Shown here one piece after another: positions 54,527 to 64,000 of a stretch of DNA of 64,000 bases. Both the position numbers and the translations under genes were made by a program. The first letter of the stretch is position 1, and every line of letters begins with the position of its first letter. The notes under the pieces are model-generated. The model made no database searches. It saw nothing but the letters and a program-made list of their open reading frames with translations, and had not been told where the DNA came from. This stretch comes from Stenotrophomonas tumulicola (GTDB lineage Bacteria > Pseudomonadota > Gammaproteobacteria > Xanthomonadales > Xanthomonadaceae), in contig NZ_JACGXS010000007.1 in assembly GCF_014117215.1 (NCBI RefSeq), positions 1-64,000 of the forward strand, written 5' to 3'.

Positions 54527-56237
54527 TGGCGATCGGCATCGGCCGCCCGCCATTGAAAGTGGACCAGGCTGGCGAACGCAGGATGTTGCCCATGCCATCC
54601 AGGTACAGCGTTCCGGTGGCCCCGGCCAGGCCGCTCTGCTGCGCCAGCGTGTCCAGGTAGGCACTGATCTTCCACGCATCGAAACCGAAGGCGAACAGGC
54701 GTCCTGATGCGCCACGCGCGCTGGGCAGCAACTGGCCCGCCGCCGCAGCGCTGGGCAGGCCGGCGACGCCGCGGACATTCCAGGCCTCGTTCGGGTACAC
54801 GATGCCGTCCAGGGCCACGTCTTCCTCGGGTTTGCCGCTGCCGATGGTCAGCTGCGAGGTGCCTACCCGGGTTCCGCCGCCGATACCGGCCAATGCCAGT
54901 TGCGGCGCCAGTTGCCGTGCCTGTGGCGCACGCACGGCCAGCAGCACGCCGTCAGCCGGGCCGGCGGCGCGCAGCCGGGCGGTGATGTCGCCCACCGCAT
55001 CGGCTACGGCCACGGTGGCCAGCACCTGCCCGCCACGCTGGGTGAAGCGTTCGGCGAAGGCGGCGGCGGTGCGGCGCCCGGTGTCGTCACTACTGTGCAC
55101 GACCAGCACCTGGCTGCGTTCGCGGCCGCGCAGGTATTCGGCGGCCATCACGCCGTCGTCCTCCGGCGCCAGTGAAAAACCGGCGCTGCCGGCCGGTGGC
55201 GCATCCTTGCCACGGTTCAGCGCCAACACCGGAACCGGCAGCTGCGCACGTCCGTAAACCGCATCCACTTCGTCCCGGCCAAGTGGACCGACGATGAAGT
55301 CGGCGCCTGCCGCGACGGCCTTGTCGTAGGCAGCGAGGGCACCGGCAGGAGTGCCGGTGGTGTCGATGAAGTCGATTTCCGGCTTGCGCCGGGACTCGCC
55401 GTAGTAGCCGGTCAACAGGCCATCGCGCACGGGCTGGGCGGCGGTGGCCATGCGTCCGGTCAGCGGCAGCAGCACCGCCATCCTTGCCGGCGGCTGGTAG
55501 CCGTCGCTCATGGCGGGCGGGCGCTTGCTGGTATCGAACTGGGCGGTTGCTTCGCGATCGAACGGGCGTGGCAACGGCAAGCCGCGCGCGATCAGGGCGC
55601 GACCGGCAAAGTTGTACAGCGGGTCGTTGGCCGGCAGCGCCGTGGCCCGGTCGCGCAGGGCCGCATCATCCAGCGTGCCGAGCAGGGCGGCGATGGCGCC
55701 CTGGTTGTCGGTGCGCTGCTTGCCGGAAAGGGCGGCATGCGCGCGGGCGCGTTCCTGGGCTGCGCCGAAGTTGTCTCCACCCGCCTGCAGGGCTGCGGCG
55801 CGGGCCAGGTGCCAGCGCGGTGCCAGCGCCGGCAGCACGTTGGCGTTCGGCTCGGACAAGGCAGCCAGTGCCTGTGCGGGCTGTTTGTCGGCCAGCGCCA
55901 GTTCGGCGGTGGTCAGCAGGTAACGCTGGCGGCTGGCAGCGGACAGCTGGCGGGGCTGCGCCTGCGACAACAGGCTGCGTGCGCGGGTGGCGTCGCCTGC
56001 CTCATGCCAGGCAAACGCGGCATCGGCCAGCGCATTGCTGCGGGCTGCGCCACGCAGGGTGCCGGCAAGCGCCTCCAACTGCATCGCGGCATCGCGCGGA
56101 CGGCCCTGCTCGATCAGTTGCAGTGCCTCGCTCTGCGCCGGCGATTCAGGCGCACTGGTCAGGCTGGTGGTGGCACAGCCGGCCAGCAACAGCAGCGACA
56201 ACGACAGGGCGGAGATCCGGACAGCAGGCTTGTTCAT
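54516..56237 (-). CDS. lpoA: Penicillin-binding protein activator LpoA
   Basis: This is an outer-membrane lipoprotein that stimulates the peptidoglycan synthase PBP1a from outside. ATG at 56237 begins [21 protein letters not shown] with lipobox LAGC; ATG at 56249 is an alternative. It has 573 aa. The N-terminal half is TPR-like (about 35-230), and the C-terminal half is a periplasmic-binding-protein fold starting at [20 protein letters not shown]. Head-to-head with rsmI and followed by yraN, the context is the yra cluster of gammaproteobacteria. Confidence 0.92.
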   Translation of the reverse strand: MNKPAVRISALSLSLLLLAGCATTSLTSAPESPAQSEALQLIEQGRPRDAAMQLEALAGTLRGAARSNALADAAFAWHEAGDATRARSLLSQAQPRQLSAASRQRYLLTTAELALADKQPAQALAALSEPNANVLPALAPRWHLARAAALQAGGDNFGAAQERARAHAALSGKQRTDNQGAIAALLGTLDDAALRDRATALPANDPLYNFAGRALIARGLPLPRPFDREATAQFDTSKRPPAMSDGYQPPARMAVLLPLTGRMATAAQPVRDGLLTGYYGESRRKPEIDFIDTTGTPAGALAAYDKAVAAGADFIVGPLGRDEVDAVYGRAQLPVPVLALNRGKDAPPAGSAGFSLAPEDDGVMAAEYLRGRERSQVLVVHSSDDTGRRTAAAFAERFTQRGGQVLATVAVADAVGDITARLRAAGPADGVLLAVRAPQARQLAPQLALAGIGGGTRVGTSQLTIGSGKPEEDVALDGIVYPNEAWNVRGVAGLPSAAAAGQLLPSARGASGRLFAFGFDAWKISAYLDTLAQQSGLAGATGTLYLDGMGNILRSPAWSTFNGGRPMPIANAN

Positions 56238-56318
56238 GATCGGGTCCATGCAGGAAGGGCAGCGGCCGTGGCCAGGTACACGCTAGGATTCTACCCTTGA
56301 CCTTGGAGTGCCGTTGAG

Positions 56319-57137
56319 ATGACCGTTGCCACGTTGTATGTCGTTGCCACCCCGATCGGCAACCTGGCCGACCTGAGCCCGCGTGGGCAGGAGGTGCTGC
56401 GCACGGTGGCGGCCATCTGTGCCGAGGACACCCGGCACACGGGCCAGCTGCTGTCCCACTTCGGGATACAGCAGCCGCTGGTGGCCCTGCATGAACACAA
56501 TGAAGAGATGCTGGCAGAGCGGATCGTGGCGCGGTTGAAGGCCGGTGAGTCGCTGGCGCTGGTCAGCGATGCGGGCACGCCGCTGGTCAGCGATCCCGGA
56601 TTCCGCCTGGTGCGGGCTGCCCGTGCCGCAGGCGTCAAGGTCAGCCCGGTGCCGGGTGCATGCGCGGCCATTGCCGCACTCAGCGTGGCGGGCCTGCCCA
56701 GTGACCGTTTCACGTTCGAAGGCTTCCTGCCGGCCAAGGGAGCGGGACGCCGTGAGCGGTTGCAGGCGCTGGCCGGCGAAGTGCGCACGATGGTGTTCTA
56801 TGAATCCTCGCACCGGATCAGCGAATCGCTGGCAGACATGCGGACCGTATTTGGCGACGGACGCCCGGCGGTGCTCGCGCGTGAGCTGACCAAACTGTTC
56901 GAAACCGTGCTGGATGGCGATCTGGCCAGCCTGCAGGACCGGGTGGATGGCGATGACAACCAGCGCAAGGGCGAATTCGTGGTGATGGTGCAGGGGGCAC
57001 AGGACGATGAGCAGGCGCAGCTGGCGCACGGACGGCGCGTCTACGCCAAACTGAGCGAGCACCTGCCACCGTCCACCGCAGCCAGGTTGGCTGCGGAGCT
57101 GACCGGTGCCCCGCGCAAGGCGCTGTACGGTTCGTAG
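56319..57137 (+). CDS. rsmI: 16S rRNA 2'-O-ribose C1402 methyltransferase RsmI
   Basis: RsmI methylates the ribose of C1402 in 16S rRNA, using SAM. It has 272 aa. The tetrapyrrole-methylase-type fold shows LYVVATPIGNLADLSPRG, ICAEDTRHTGQLLSHFG, LVSDAGTPLVSDPG and VPGACAAIAALSVAGLPSDRF. The last codon is followed by a TAG stop that is part of a GTAG REP head. It is divergent from lpoA. Confidence 0.96.
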   Translation: MTVATLYVVATPIGNLADLSPRGQEVLRTVAAICAEDTRHTGQLLSHFGIQQPLVALHEHNEEMLAERIVARLKAGESLALVSDAGTPLVSDPGFRLVRAARAAGVKVSPVPGACAAIAALSVAGLPSDRFTFEGFLPAKGAGRRERLQALAGEVRTMVFYESSHRISESLADMRTVFGDGRPAVLARELTKLFETVLDGDLASLQDRVDGDDNQRKGEFVVMVQGAQDDEQAQLAHGRRVYAKLSEHLPPSTAARLAAELTGAPRKALYGS

Positions 57138-57206
57138 CGCCGGGCCATGCCCGGCGAGCGCCATGAACGTTGCATCGAACGGCTGCCGGGCATGGCCCGG
57201 CGCTAC
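57134..57206. repeat. SMAG-type REP dimer after rsmI
   Basis: The first unit is GTAGC-GCCGGGC-CAT-GCCCGGC (57134-57155). The second, inverted, is GCCGGGC-ATG-GCCCGGC-GCTAC (57185-57206). GTAG heads are outermost. The first head supplies the rsmI stop codon. The dimer lies just upstream of the RNase P RNA promoter and could insulate it. Confidence 0.9.
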
Positions 57207-57260
57207 CGGATTGCAGTCGCCGGGCGCGGCGGACACGGCATTTGCGCTAGAATATGCGCT

Positions 57261-57613
57261 GGCGGAGTCGGCCAGGCAGTCGCGTCATCCTTCGGGATGC
57301 CGAGGAAAGTCCGGGCTCCACAGGGCAAGGTGCCAGGTAATGCCTGGGCGGCGCGAGCCGACGGAAAGTGCAACAGAAAGATACCGCCTACGTCTTCTTC
57401 GGAAGGCCGGTAAGGGTGAAATGGTGCGGTAAGAGCGCACCGCGAGTCTGGCAACAGACCGGCACGGCAAACCCCACCTGGAGCAAGACCAAATAGGGAC
57501 CTCATGGCGCGGCCCGCGTCGGGTCCGGGTAGGTTGCTTGAGCGCCGTGGTGACGCGGCGCCTAGAGGAATGACTGTCCACGACAAAACCCGGCTTATCG
57601 GCCGGCTCCGCCT
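57261..57613 (+). ncRNA. rnpB: RNase P RNA, bacterial type A
   Basis: This is the catalytic RNA that trims 5' leaders from tRNA precursors, with protein RnpA (not in the window). Conserved blocks are GAGGAAAGTCCGGGCTCCAC near the 5' end, the GAGGGTAAGGGTGAAA-like region, ACCAAATAGGGACC, and TAGAGGAATGACTGTCCACG with AACCCGGCTTATCGGCCGGC at the 3' end. TAGAAT at 57248-57253 is a fitting -10 about 7 bases before the 5' end. The exact ends are estimated from the terminal helix. Confidence 0.95.
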
Positions 57614-57640
57614 CCTGCTTCCATCACATCGGCGATGAAG

Positions 57641-57658
57641 CCCCTTTTCCCAAAGGGG
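57641..57658. terminator. Hairpin between rnpB and the NRDE gene
   Basis: CCCCTTT/AAAGGGG form a 7-bp stem in the convergent gap, followed by only two T on the plus strand and CTTCA on the minus strand. It is a weak candidate terminator. Confidence 0.35.
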
Positions 57659-57676
57659 TTGATGGCCGGGGCAGCG

Positions 57677-58429
57677 TCAATAGGTGATTCGATCGCCGCC
57701 CAGATGGATGCCCTGCGGGCCAAAGCGGCGTTCGTGGATTTCCCCGTGCCCGGTCTGGTCGATCAGGATGATCGTGCTGGCGCGGGTGCCGTAGTCGTCG
57801 CCGCGGATGAAGGCCGGGCTGAGCCAGCGTTCGAGTTCCCGGCCGATGCCGGTGTCCGGCAGGTCCTCGTCGCGCGGACGCTGCTCGTCGGCCAGCGCCG
57901 ACCACAGCGGTTCCAGTTCCGCTTTGCCTGCATCGATCCAGGCAGCCAATGCCTCCATCAACCCGAGCGTCTTCGGCCAGGGGGCGTCCAGGGCCCCGTT
58001 GGACATGCCGTGGATGCCGTCGCCGAGAGTCTGCCGCTCGGCCGGATGGTTGCCCAGGTACTCGACACCGCTGCGGTCGGCCAGCAACAGGTTGAATGGC
58101 GCATAGGCATGGGCGGCGGATTCGAGCTGGTCGATCCGCGCTGCTGCTGGCTGTGTGCCGCGCAGGTAGTCGGCAACCAGCGCACCGCGCGACGGACCGG
58201 CCTGTGTCGCAAGCGGATCACGGACGTTGGTGACCACCGCCATCCTGCCGCCGGGCCCGATGCCAGCCCAGCTCCCCCCTGAACGCAGGTCACGTCCGGC
58301 CGCTACGCCCGGTGCGTCCGGCCAGATGGAAAGCGCCGACGTCGGGCGGGCGTGGAACTCATCGCGGTTGCCGGCCAGCACCAGCCGCCAGCGCGGGTGA
58401 TGCGACCAAGCCAAAGCAAGCAGGCACAT
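57677..58429 (-). CDS. NRDE (TANGO2) family protein
   Basis: This encodes 250 aa. ATG at 58429 begins MCLLALAW, with the Cys2 typical of this Ntn-hydrolase-like family, followed by LVLAGNRDEFHARPT, the motif that gives the name. Further family features are GGSWAGIGPGGRMAVVTNVR and LSNGALDAPWPKT-like text (GMSNGALDAPWPKTLG). The bacterial function is unknown; related proteins in animals affect lipid and heme handling. The frame continues upstream of the ATG, but Cys2 decides the start. Confidence 0.88.
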   Translation of the reverse strand: MCLLALAWSHHPRWRLVLAGNRDEFHARPTSALSIWPDAPGVAAGRDLRSGGSWAGIGPGGRMAVVTNVRDPLATQAGPSRGALVADYLRGTQPAAARIDQLESAAHAYAPFNLLLADRSGVEYLGNHPAERQTLGDGIHGMSNGALDAPWPKTLGLMEALAAWIDAGKAELEPLWSALADEQRPRDEDLPDTGIGRELERWLSPAFIRGDDYGTRASTIILIDQTGHGEIHERRFGPQGIHLGGDRITY

Positions 58430-58565
58430 GCTCCGCATTGTGCGGGTTTGCGCAGTCCCCCGCCATGTGGCCGGGGCATTGGATGAATGCGGCAGCGATG
58501 TTTCACGCCGCCTGCACGCGGCTGAACTTCGTCGAAATCTTAAAAGGCGAGATGAAACAGCAACT

Positions 58566-58574
58566 TGTGGATAA
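58566..58574 (+). promoter_or_regulatory. Perfect DnaA box
   Basis: TGTGGATAA is the exact reverse complement of the consensus DnaA box TTATCCACA. It lies 188 bases before mraZ. A single 9-mer can arise by chance, so function is not established. Confidence 0.4.
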
Positions 58575-58644
58575 GCCTTGAACAAGTCTCTAAACATCGT
58601 CGCAACCTATTGATGAGGCAGGTGATTTTGCCCCCCAAAAGTTG

Positions 58645-58672
58645 TTGACAACCCTTTGCCCGCTGCTAAGGT
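58645..58672 (+). promoter_or_regulatory. Probable mraZ promoter
   Basis: TTGACA (58645-58650) is a perfect -35. The best -10 at suitable spacing is the weak TAAGGT (58667-58672, 16-base spacer). The first MraZ box overlaps this -10, as expected for repression by MraZ. Confidence 0.55.
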
Positions 58673-58715
58673 GGGCATAAGAGGGAAAACCGGGTGTTTT
58701 GTGGTTTTTCGTGGT
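58671..58715 (+). promoter_or_regulatory. MraZ operator: five boxes phased at 10 bp
   Basis: Five pentamers start exactly every 10 bases: GTGGG (58671), GAGGG (58681), CGGGT (58691), GTGGT (58701) and GTGGT (58711). MraZ is known to bind TGGG-type repeats separated by 5-6 bases in front of its own gene. The boxes run from the -10 into the leader of mraZ. Confidence 0.75.
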
Positions 58716-58753
58716 TCAATGTTTCACCGGGCAGAAGGAAGGGTGCAGGCGTC

Positions 58754-59200
58754 GTGTTTCAAGGCGAGACGGCCATCACAGTTGACGACAAAGGGCGCAT
58801 GGCGGTTCCGACCGCGCACCGCGACCTTGTCGCGCGCGTCAGCAACAACCGCCTGGTCCTGACCTACAACCCGTTCGAATCCGGTTGCCTCTGGCTGTAT
58901 GCCGAATCCGAATGGGAACGCGTGCGCGACGACGTGATGGCCAAGCCCAACACCCAGCGCGTCGTACGGCTGCTGCAGCAGAAGCTGGTCGGCTCGGCTG
59001 CACACCTGGAGTTGGACGGCAACGGCCGGATCAGCATCCCCGCCAGCCACCGCGGCGCGGTGGGAATCGAAAAGAAGGCGGTATTGCTGGGCATGGGCGA
59101 CAAATTCGAACTATGGAGCGAGCAGGCGCACCGCGCGTTGATCCAGCAGACATTGTCTGACGAGGATCTGGGCGATGGGCTTCTCGATCTGAAATTGTGA
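58754..59200 (+). CDS. mraZ: Transcriptional regulator MraZ
   Basis: MraZ is an oligomeric DNA-binding protein that represses the division and cell wall operon. GTG at 58754 gives 148 aa, the standard length, starting (M)[18 protein letters not shown]. Two SpoVT/AbrB-like repeats are visible, each with a DxKGRxxxP-type motif ([14 protein letters not shown] and [14 protein letters not shown]). Its operator repeats lie directly upstream. The stop overlaps the rsmH GTG. Confidence 0.95.
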   Translation: MFQGETAITVDDKGRMAVPTAHRDLVARVSNNRLVLTYNPFESGCLWLYAESEWERVRDDVMAKPNTQRVVRLLQQKLVGSAAHLELDGNGRISIPASHRGAVGIEKKAVLLGMGDKFELWSEQAHRALIQQTLSDEDLGDGLLDLKL

Positions 59201-60183
59201 GCCGGGGTGCCCGGGTGCGCGGTGAAGCGCAGGCCGGTCACCTCCCGGTGTCGCAGTCGCCGGCGGTGCATCTGCCGGTCCTGTACACCCAGGTCCTGGA
59301 AGGCCTGAGGGTGATCGAAAACGGAAGCTACCTGGACGGTACGTTCGGGCGTGGCGGCCATGCGCGCGGCGTGCTGGAGCAGCTCGGTCCGGAGGGCCGC
59401 CTGTTGGTCATGGACAAGGATCCCGAAGCCATTGCGGTTGCCGAGCGCGATTTTGCGCCGGATCCGCGCGTGTCCCTTTTCCGTGGCAGCTTCGCCCAGC
59501 TGCTGCAGTGGGACGCAACGGCCGCAGGCCTGGACGGCATCCTGTTCGACCTTGGCGTGTCCTCGCCACAGCTGGACGTGGCCGAGCGTGGCTTCAGTTT
59601 CGGCAAGGACGGTCCGCTGGACATGCGCATGGATCCGGATAGCGGTGAAAGCGCGGCGCAGTGGATCGCGCGCGCTGCCGACACCGAGATCGCCGATGTG
59701 CTGTGGACGTATGGCGAGGAGCGACAGAGCCGTCGCATCGCACGCGCCATCGTCGCCCGACGCCAGAAGCAGCCGTTCGCCCGGACCGCCGAACTGGCCG
59801 AGGTCATCGCGTCGGTGATGCCGCGCGGCAAAGACAAGATCCATCCGGCGACGCGCAGCTTCCAGGCCATCCGCATCCACATCAACCGCGAGCTGGCCGA
59901 TCTCGAGGCCGGCCTGGACGCGGCCGTGGAGCGCCTGAAGCCGGGCGGCCGGCTGGCGGTGATCAGCTTCCATTCGCTGGAAGACCGCATCGTCAAGCAG
60001 TTCATGAATCGGCTGGCCAAAGCACCTCCGAGCAACCGTCGCCTGCCGGAACAACAGGTCTTCGTGCCTACGCTGGACCTGATCGGCGGCGCCATCAAGG
60101 CCAATGACGACGAACTGGCCGCCAACCCGCGCGCGCGCAGCGCCGTGCTGCGCGTGGCTGAAAAGCGCGAGGTGGCCGGATGA
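59197..60183 (+). CDS. rsmH: 16S rRNA m4C1402 methyltransferase RsmH
   Basis: RsmH makes the N4 methylation of C1402, the same nucleotide whose ribose is methylated by RsmI encoded at 56319. It has 328 aa from a GTG that overlaps the mraZ stop. The SAM site is [17 protein letters not shown], followed by [32 protein letters not shown] and DMRMDPDSG. The C terminus has [14 protein letters not shown]. The first ~24 residues are poorly conserved. Confidence 0.96.
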   Translation: MSRGARVRGEAQAGHLPVSQSPAVHLPVLYTQVLEGLRVIENGSYLDGTFGRGGHARGVLEQLGPEGRLLVMDKDPEAIAVAERDFAPDPRVSLFRGSFAQLLQWDATAAGLDGILFDLGVSSPQLDVAERGFSFGKDGPLDMRMDPDSGESAAQWIARAADTEIADVLWTYGEERQSRRIARAIVARRQKQPFARTAELAEVIASVMPRGKDKIHPATRSFQAIRIHINRELADLEAGLDAAVERLKPGGRLAVISFHSLEDRIVKQFMNRLAKAPPSNRRLPEQQVFVPTLDLIGGAIKANDDELAANPRARSAVLRVAEKREVAG

Positions 60184-60443
60184 GCCGGCTGGTCCTGATC
60201 GTGCTGCTGGCGTGCACCATCGCTTCGGCGATCGGTGTGGTGTTCGTGCGCCATCGCCACCGCCAGACCTTCATCGAACTGGCGCGTGCCGAACGCGTGC
60301 GCGACGACCTGAACATCGAGTTCGGTCGCCTGCAACTGGAACAGGCCACCCTGGCCGAGTCCACCCGCGTGGATCGCGTGGCCCGTGAAAAGCTCGGCAT
60401 GAAGTTCCCGGAAGCGGCCGACGTGGTGGTGGTGCGCCCATGA
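60180..60443 (+). CDS. ftsL: Cell division protein FtsL
   Basis: This encodes an 87-aa bitopic septum protein that joins FtsB and FtsQ. One membrane helix ([20 protein letters not shown]) is followed by a coiled coil with the [20 protein letters not shown] pattern and the conserved REKLGMKFP end. The position between rsmH and ftsI and the size fit exactly. It has 4-base overlaps on both sides. Confidence 0.95.
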   Translation: MSRLVLIVLLACTIASAIGVVFVRHRHRQTFIELARAERVRDDLNIEFGRLQLEQATLAESTRVDRVAREKLGMKFPEAADVVVVRP

Positions 60444-62284
60444 GCAAGGCCGGCCGCAACCGCTCGCGCAACAGCTTCAACCTGCGCCAGCGCCTGCGCT
60501 GGGTGGCGCTGGCGCTGGGGCTGTGTTCGGTTTCGCTGGTCGGACGTGCTGCCTACGTGCAGCTGATCAACAGCGACTTCTACCAGCGCCAGGGCGAAGC
60601 GCGTTACCTGCGCGAACTGCCGATCAAGACCTCGCGCGGCATGATCACCGACCGCAACGGCGAACCGGTGGCGGTGTCCACCCCGGTGGCGTCGATCTGG
60701 GTCAACCCGCAGGAACTGCTGCGCACGCCCGACCGCATCCCGGAACTGGCCAATGCGGTCAACATGTCGGTGGACGACCTGAGCAGCCGGCTTTCGCAGA
60801 AGGCCGACAAGGAGTTCATGTACCTGCGTCGCCGGATCAACCCGGACGAGGCGGAGAAGGTGGTCGCGCTGAAGATCCCCGGTGTCGCCGCGCAGCGCGA
60901 GTTCCGCCGCTTCTACCCGCAGGGGGAGGCGATGGCGCATGTGCTGGGTTTCACCAACATCGACGATCGCGGGCAGGAAGGCCTGGAGCTGGCCTTCGAC
61001 GAATGGCTGCGCGGCGAAGCGGGTGCCAAGCGGGTGATCCGCAACCGCAAGGGCGAAACGGTGGAGAGCGACCTGCTGCGCGCCGCCACGCCCGGCAAGG
61101 ACCTGACGCTGAGCATCGACCGCCGCATCCAGTTCCTGGCCTACAAGGAACTGCGCAACGCGCTGGTGGCCAACAAGGCCGCCGGCGGCTCGATGGTGAT
61201 CATGGACGTGGCCACCGGTGAAGTACTGGCGATGGTCAACCTGCCGACCTACAACCCGAACTCGCTGGCCGGCGCGGCCCCGGACACGCGCCGCAACCGC
61301 GCGGTGACCGACCTGGTGGAGCCGGGTTCGACGATGAAACCGCTGACCATCGCCTCGGCGTTGCAGGCCGGCGTGGTGACCAAGGACACCCTCATCGACA
61401 CCAACCCGGGCTACATGGCACTGGGCCGCTTCACCATCAAGGACGTGCCGCGCAACAACGGCGTGCTGACCGTGACGGGCGTGATCACCCGCAGTTCGAA
61501 CATCGGCGCGGCCAAGGTAGTGGCCAAGCTGCCGGACCAGGTGTTCTACGATTCGGTGCACAAGTTCGGCTATGGCAGCCGGCCGGGCAGTGGCTTCCCG
61601 GGTGAGTCCGGTGGGGTGCTGCCGCGCCCGGCCAGCTGGAGCGGTCCGTCGAAAAGCACCATGTCCTATGGTTACGGACTGTCGGTGACCCCGCTGCAGA
61701 TCGCCACCGCTTACGCGGCGCTTGGCAACGGCGGCAAGCTGATTCCGCCGACCTTCGTCAAGGGCCAGCACAACGAGGCCCGCCAGGTAGTGGATCCCGA
61801 TATCGCCAGCCAGGTGGTGTCGATGATGGAAACCGTGGTTACCCAAGGCGGCGCCAAGCAGGCGGCAGTGTTGGGTTACCACGTGGCCGGCAAGACCGGC
61901 ACCGCGCGCAAGGCGGGCCCTGGTGGCTATATCGCCGGGCATTACAACGCGCTGTTCGCTGGCGTCGTCCCGGCCACCAATCCGCGCTTCGCCACGGTGG
62001 TGGTGATCAACGATCCGCAGGGCGGCAAGTATTACGGTGGCCTGGTGTCCGCACCGGTGTTCCACAATGTGATGGAGGGCGCCCTGCGCCTGATGGACGT
62101 TCCGCCGGACGATATCCAGTCCTGGTTGGCCGCGCAGGAATCCGGCAAGACCGGTCACTCCGCTTCGGTGTTGCCGACACCGCCGGCTGATGCCGTGCTG
62201 CCTGCGGATGCGGCGGCCGAATTCGAGGCCGCGTTGCCCACCGCGCAGGCACCGCCGCGTCCGCAGGCAGGAGGCACGCAATGA
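60440..62284 (+). CDS. ftsI: Septal peptidoglycan transpeptidase FtsI (PBP3)
   Basis: FtsI crosslinks septal peptidoglycan in the FtsW-FtsI complex. It has 614 aa. A single membrane helix near 21-40 ([17 protein letters not shown]) is followed by a pedestal domain and the transpeptidase. Active-site motifs are Ser297 in STMKPLT, SSN near 353 and Lys485 in KTGTA. A Pro/Ala-rich tail of about 45 residues ends the protein. It overlaps ftsL and murE by four bases each. Confidence 0.97.
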   Translation: MSKAGRNRSRNSFNLRQRLRWVALALGLCSVSLVGRAAYVQLINSDFYQRQGEARYLRELPIKTSRGMITDRNGEPVAVSTPVASIWVNPQELLRTPDRIPELANAVNMSVDDLSSRLSQKADKEFMYLRRRINPDEAEKVVALKIPGVAAQREFRRFYPQGEAMAHVLGFTNIDDRGQEGLELAFDEWLRGEAGAKRVIRNRKGETVESDLLRAATPGKDLTLSIDRRIQFLAYKELRNALVANKAAGGSMVIMDVATGEVLAMVNLPTYNPNSLAGAAPDTRRNRAVTDLVEPGSTMKPLTIASALQAGVVTKDTLIDTNPGYMALGRFTIKDVPRNNGVLTVTGVITRSSNIGAAKVVAKLPDQVFYDSVHKFGYGSRPGSGFPGESGGVLPRPASWSGPSKSTMSYGYGLSVTPLQIATAYAALGNGGKLIPPTFVKGQHNEARQVVDPDIASQVVSMMETVVTQGGAKQAAVLGYHVAGKTGTARKAGPGGYIAGHYNALFAGVVPATNPRFATVVVINDPQGGKYYGGLVSAPVFHNVMEGALRLMDVPPDDIQSWLAAQESGKTGHSASVLPTPPADAVLPADAAAEFEAALPTAQAPPRPQAGGTQ

Positions 62285-63771
62285 GCCGGAGCCTGCTGCT
62301 GTCCCGATTGCTGCCCGAAGTGGACCTGGCTGGCCACGACACTGCCATTACCGGGCTGGTGATGGACAGCCGCGTGGTGCGTCCGGGCGATGCGTTCGTG
62401 GCCATCGCCGGTTTCGGTGCCCATGGGCTGGGCTTCGTCGACCAGGCGCGTGCCGCCGGTGCCGCCGCCATCCTGTTCGAGCCGCCCGCACCGGTTGGGC
62501 TGCCTGCACCGGACGACGCCATCGCGGTGCCGGGGCTGCGTGCGCGGATGGGCGCGATGGCCGACCAGTTCCATGCTGCACCGTCCCACGCAATGACCAT
62601 GGTCGGTGTCACCGGCACCAACGGCAAGACGTCCACGGTGCAGCTGCTGGCCCAGGCCTGGCACCTGCTTGGCACGCGCAGTGGCAGCATCGGCACGCTG
62701 GGCGCTGGTCTTTACGGCGCTGTGCAGCCGACCGGCTTCACCACGCCGTTGGTACTGCAGATGCATGAACTGCTGGCGCAGCTCCGTGACCAGGGCGCGC
62801 AGGCGGTGGCGATGGAAGTGAGCTCGCACGCCTTGGACCAGGGTCGCGTGGACGCCGTGCATTACGACGTGGCGGTGTTCACCAACCTCACCCGCGACCA
62901 TCTGGATTACCACGGTGACATGGACGCCTATGGTGCTGCCAAGGAACGCCTGTTCCATCGCGATGGGCTGCGGGCATCGGTGGTCAACCTGGACGATGCC
63001 TTCGGCCGCCAGCTGCATGCACGGATTCCAGCCGGCCAACAGGCCGTCGGGGTGAGTTCGCGTGGCGTCGGCGGGGCAAGCGTCCGTGCCCGGGACATCG
63101 TGCTGGATGGTCGTGGCCTGGCCTTCGCGCTGGAGATCGACGGGCAATCGGCAGGCGTGCGCTCGCCGCTGCTGGGGCGTTTCAACGTCGACAACCTGCT
63201 GGTCGTGGCCGGTACCCTGCATGCGCTGGGGCACCCGCTGCCGACCATCGCATCGGTGCTCGGCAAGCTGCAGCCCATCCATGGGCGCATGAACCGACTG
63301 GGCGGGGAGCAGGGACAGCCCACCGTGGTGGTCGACTATGCACATACGCCGGATGCACTCGAACAGGCGTTGTCCAGCCTGCGTGGGCATGTAAGCGGGT
63401 CACTGGCCTGCGTGTTCGGCTGCGGCGGCGAGCGTGATGCCGGCAAGCGGCCGCAGATGGCGGCCATCGCCGAGCGCCTTGCCGACCGCGTGATCGTCAC
63501 CGATGACAACCCGCGCGGGGAAGACGGTGACCGCATCGTCGCCGATATCCTCGCTGGCCTGCGCGATGCCTCCAGCGTGGTGGTACAGCGCGACCGCGCG
63601 CGTGCGATCACGCTGGCCATCGGCGAGGCGGCCCAGGGCGATATCGTGCTGGTCGCCGGCAAGGGCCATGAGCCCTACCAGGAAGTTGCCGGTGTGCGGC
63701 ATGACTTCGATGACACCGTCGTCGCAGCCGCTGCACTGGCGGCGCGGGCCCATGCGGAGGTGAAACCGTGA
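62281..63771 (+). CDS. murE: UDP-MurNAc-L-Ala-D-Glu:meso-diaminopimelate ligase MurE
   Basis: MurE adds meso-diaminopimelate to the peptidoglycan precursor in the cytoplasm. It has 496 aa. The Mur ligase fold shows the ATP loop [15 protein letters not shown], the central [15 protein letters not shown] (carbamylated Lys region nearby), and the DNPRGE motif, which marks diaminopimelate rather than lysine specificity. It overlaps ftsI and murF by four bases each. Confidence 0.97.
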   Translation: MSRSLLLSRLLPEVDLAGHDTAITGLVMDSRVVRPGDAFVAIAGFGAHGLGFVDQARAAGAAAILFEPPAPVGLPAPDDAIAVPGLRARMGAMADQFHAAPSHAMTMVGVTGTNGKTSTVQLLAQAWHLLGTRSGSIGTLGAGLYGAVQPTGFTTPLVLQMHELLAQLRDQGAQAVAMEVSSHALDQGRVDAVHYDVAVFTNLTRDHLDYHGDMDAYGAAKERLFHRDGLRASVVNLDDAFGRQLHARIPAGQQAVGVSSRGVGGASVRARDIVLDGRGLAFALEIDGQSAGVRSPLLGRFNVDNLLVVAGTLHALGHPLPTIASVLGKLQPIHGRMNRLGGEQGQPTVVVDYAHTPDALEQALSSLRGHVSGSLACVFGCGGERDAGKRPQMAAIAERLADRVIVTDDNPRGEDGDRIVADILAGLRDASSVVVQRDRARAITLAIGEAAQGDIVLVAGKGHEPYQEVAGVRHDFDDTVVAAAALAARAHAEVKP

Positions 63772-64000
63772 GGCGCACCCTGCTTTCGCTGATTGCGCAC
63801 TGGGCTGGTGGCGAGATCCACGGCGATGACGTGGCCATCGATGCGATCAGCAACGATACCCGTCAGATGGCCGCTGGCAGCCTGTACGTCGCATTGCGCG
63901 GCGAGCGTTTCGATGGACACGACTTTTCCGCCGATGCGCAGGCGCGCGGGGCCAGCGCGCTGCTGGTCGAGCGCCTGCTGCCGCTGGAGCTGCCGCAGGT
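63768..64000 (+). CDS. murF: UDP-MurNAc-tripeptide:D-Ala-D-Ala ligase MurF (partial)
   Basis: MurF adds D-Ala-D-Ala to complete the UDP-MurNAc-pentapeptide. Only the first 77 codons are in the window. GTG at 63768 overlaps the murE stop. The visible part ([14 protein letters not shown], then [20 protein letters not shown] and ERFDGHDF) is the substrate-binding N-terminal domain typical of Mur ligases, and the position after murE is where murF belongs. The catalytic domains lie beyond the window. Confidence 0.92.
   Translation, partial: MRRTLLSLIAHWAGGEIHGDDVAIDAISNDTRQMAAGSLYVALRGERFDGHDFSADAQARGASALLVERLLPLELPQ

Larger units (their letters stand above)
58430..58753 (+). other. Regulatory region of the division and cell wall cluster
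   Basis: These 324 bases contain no gene. They are AT-richer near 58540-58720 and include a perfect DnaA box, a good -35 hexamer, and five phased MraZ boxes. The first 110 bases show nothing recognisable. Confidence 0.7.

Overview
The window is one contiguous piece of a high-GC gammaproteobacterial chromosome from the Xanthomonadaceae, almost certainly the genus Stenotrophomonas. Supporting this are the gene order of the type II secretion operon (E-F-G-H-I-J-K-L-M-N-D, the xps arrangement), the protein sequences, and several GTAG-headed REP palindromes like the SMAG repeats of Stenotrophomonas. Species is not decided. Both window edges are cuts: the left edge falls in an intergenic repeat and the right edge inside murF.

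Layout. 1-9.9 kb: an alpha/beta hydrolase lipoprotein, an RDD membrane protein, xerD, two unrecognised minus-strand genes inserted between xerD and dsbC, dsbC, a secreted GH18 chitinase, and two more unrecognised minus-strand genes. 9.9-13.9 kb: purL with a clear terminator. 14-22.4 kb: one giant trimeric autotransporter adhesin (2723 aa) built from near-identical DNA blocks and preceded by a CRP/Clp-type site. 22.6-35.4 kb: a secreted subtilisin-type protease, then the eleven-gene type II secretion operon, whose likely cargo includes the protease and perhaps the chitinase. 35.4-43.5 kb: two glycosyltransferase-like genes, pncB, an NCS2 purine permease, ettA, a periplasmic orphan and an RcnB-like protein. 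43.6-52.6 kb: glyA-nrdR-ribD, an inserted phosphoesterase/VMO-I fusion gene, then an FMN riboswitch and ribE-ribB-ribH-nusB-thiL. 52.6-58.4 kb: an FAD-linked oxidase, yraN-lpoA divergent from rsmI, the RNase P RNA and an NRDE-family protein. 58.5-64 kb: the start of the division and cell wall (dcw) cluster, mraZ-rsmH-ftsL-ftsI-murE-murF, joined throughout by 4-base overlaps and preceded by five 10-bp-phased MraZ boxes.

How the parts connect. Chitinase, protease and the Xps system form a secretion and polymer-degradation theme. The adhesin upstream region carries a CRP/Clp-type motif, and the chitinase upstream region carries a LacI-family-type palindrome. The riboflavin, dcw and yra groups are conserved housekeeping. 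The accessory material lies in the two orphan pairs beside chiA, the adhesin and the phosphoesterase gene.

The least explained parts are the orphan proteins at 2914-4870, which share a roughly 26-residue aromatic-Trp-Gly motif, the Pro/Ser-rich orphan pair at 8278-9766, and the phosphoesterase/VMO-I fusion. I found no CRISPR array, prophage, insertion sequence or tRNA. All calls were made by reading the sequence without database searches.
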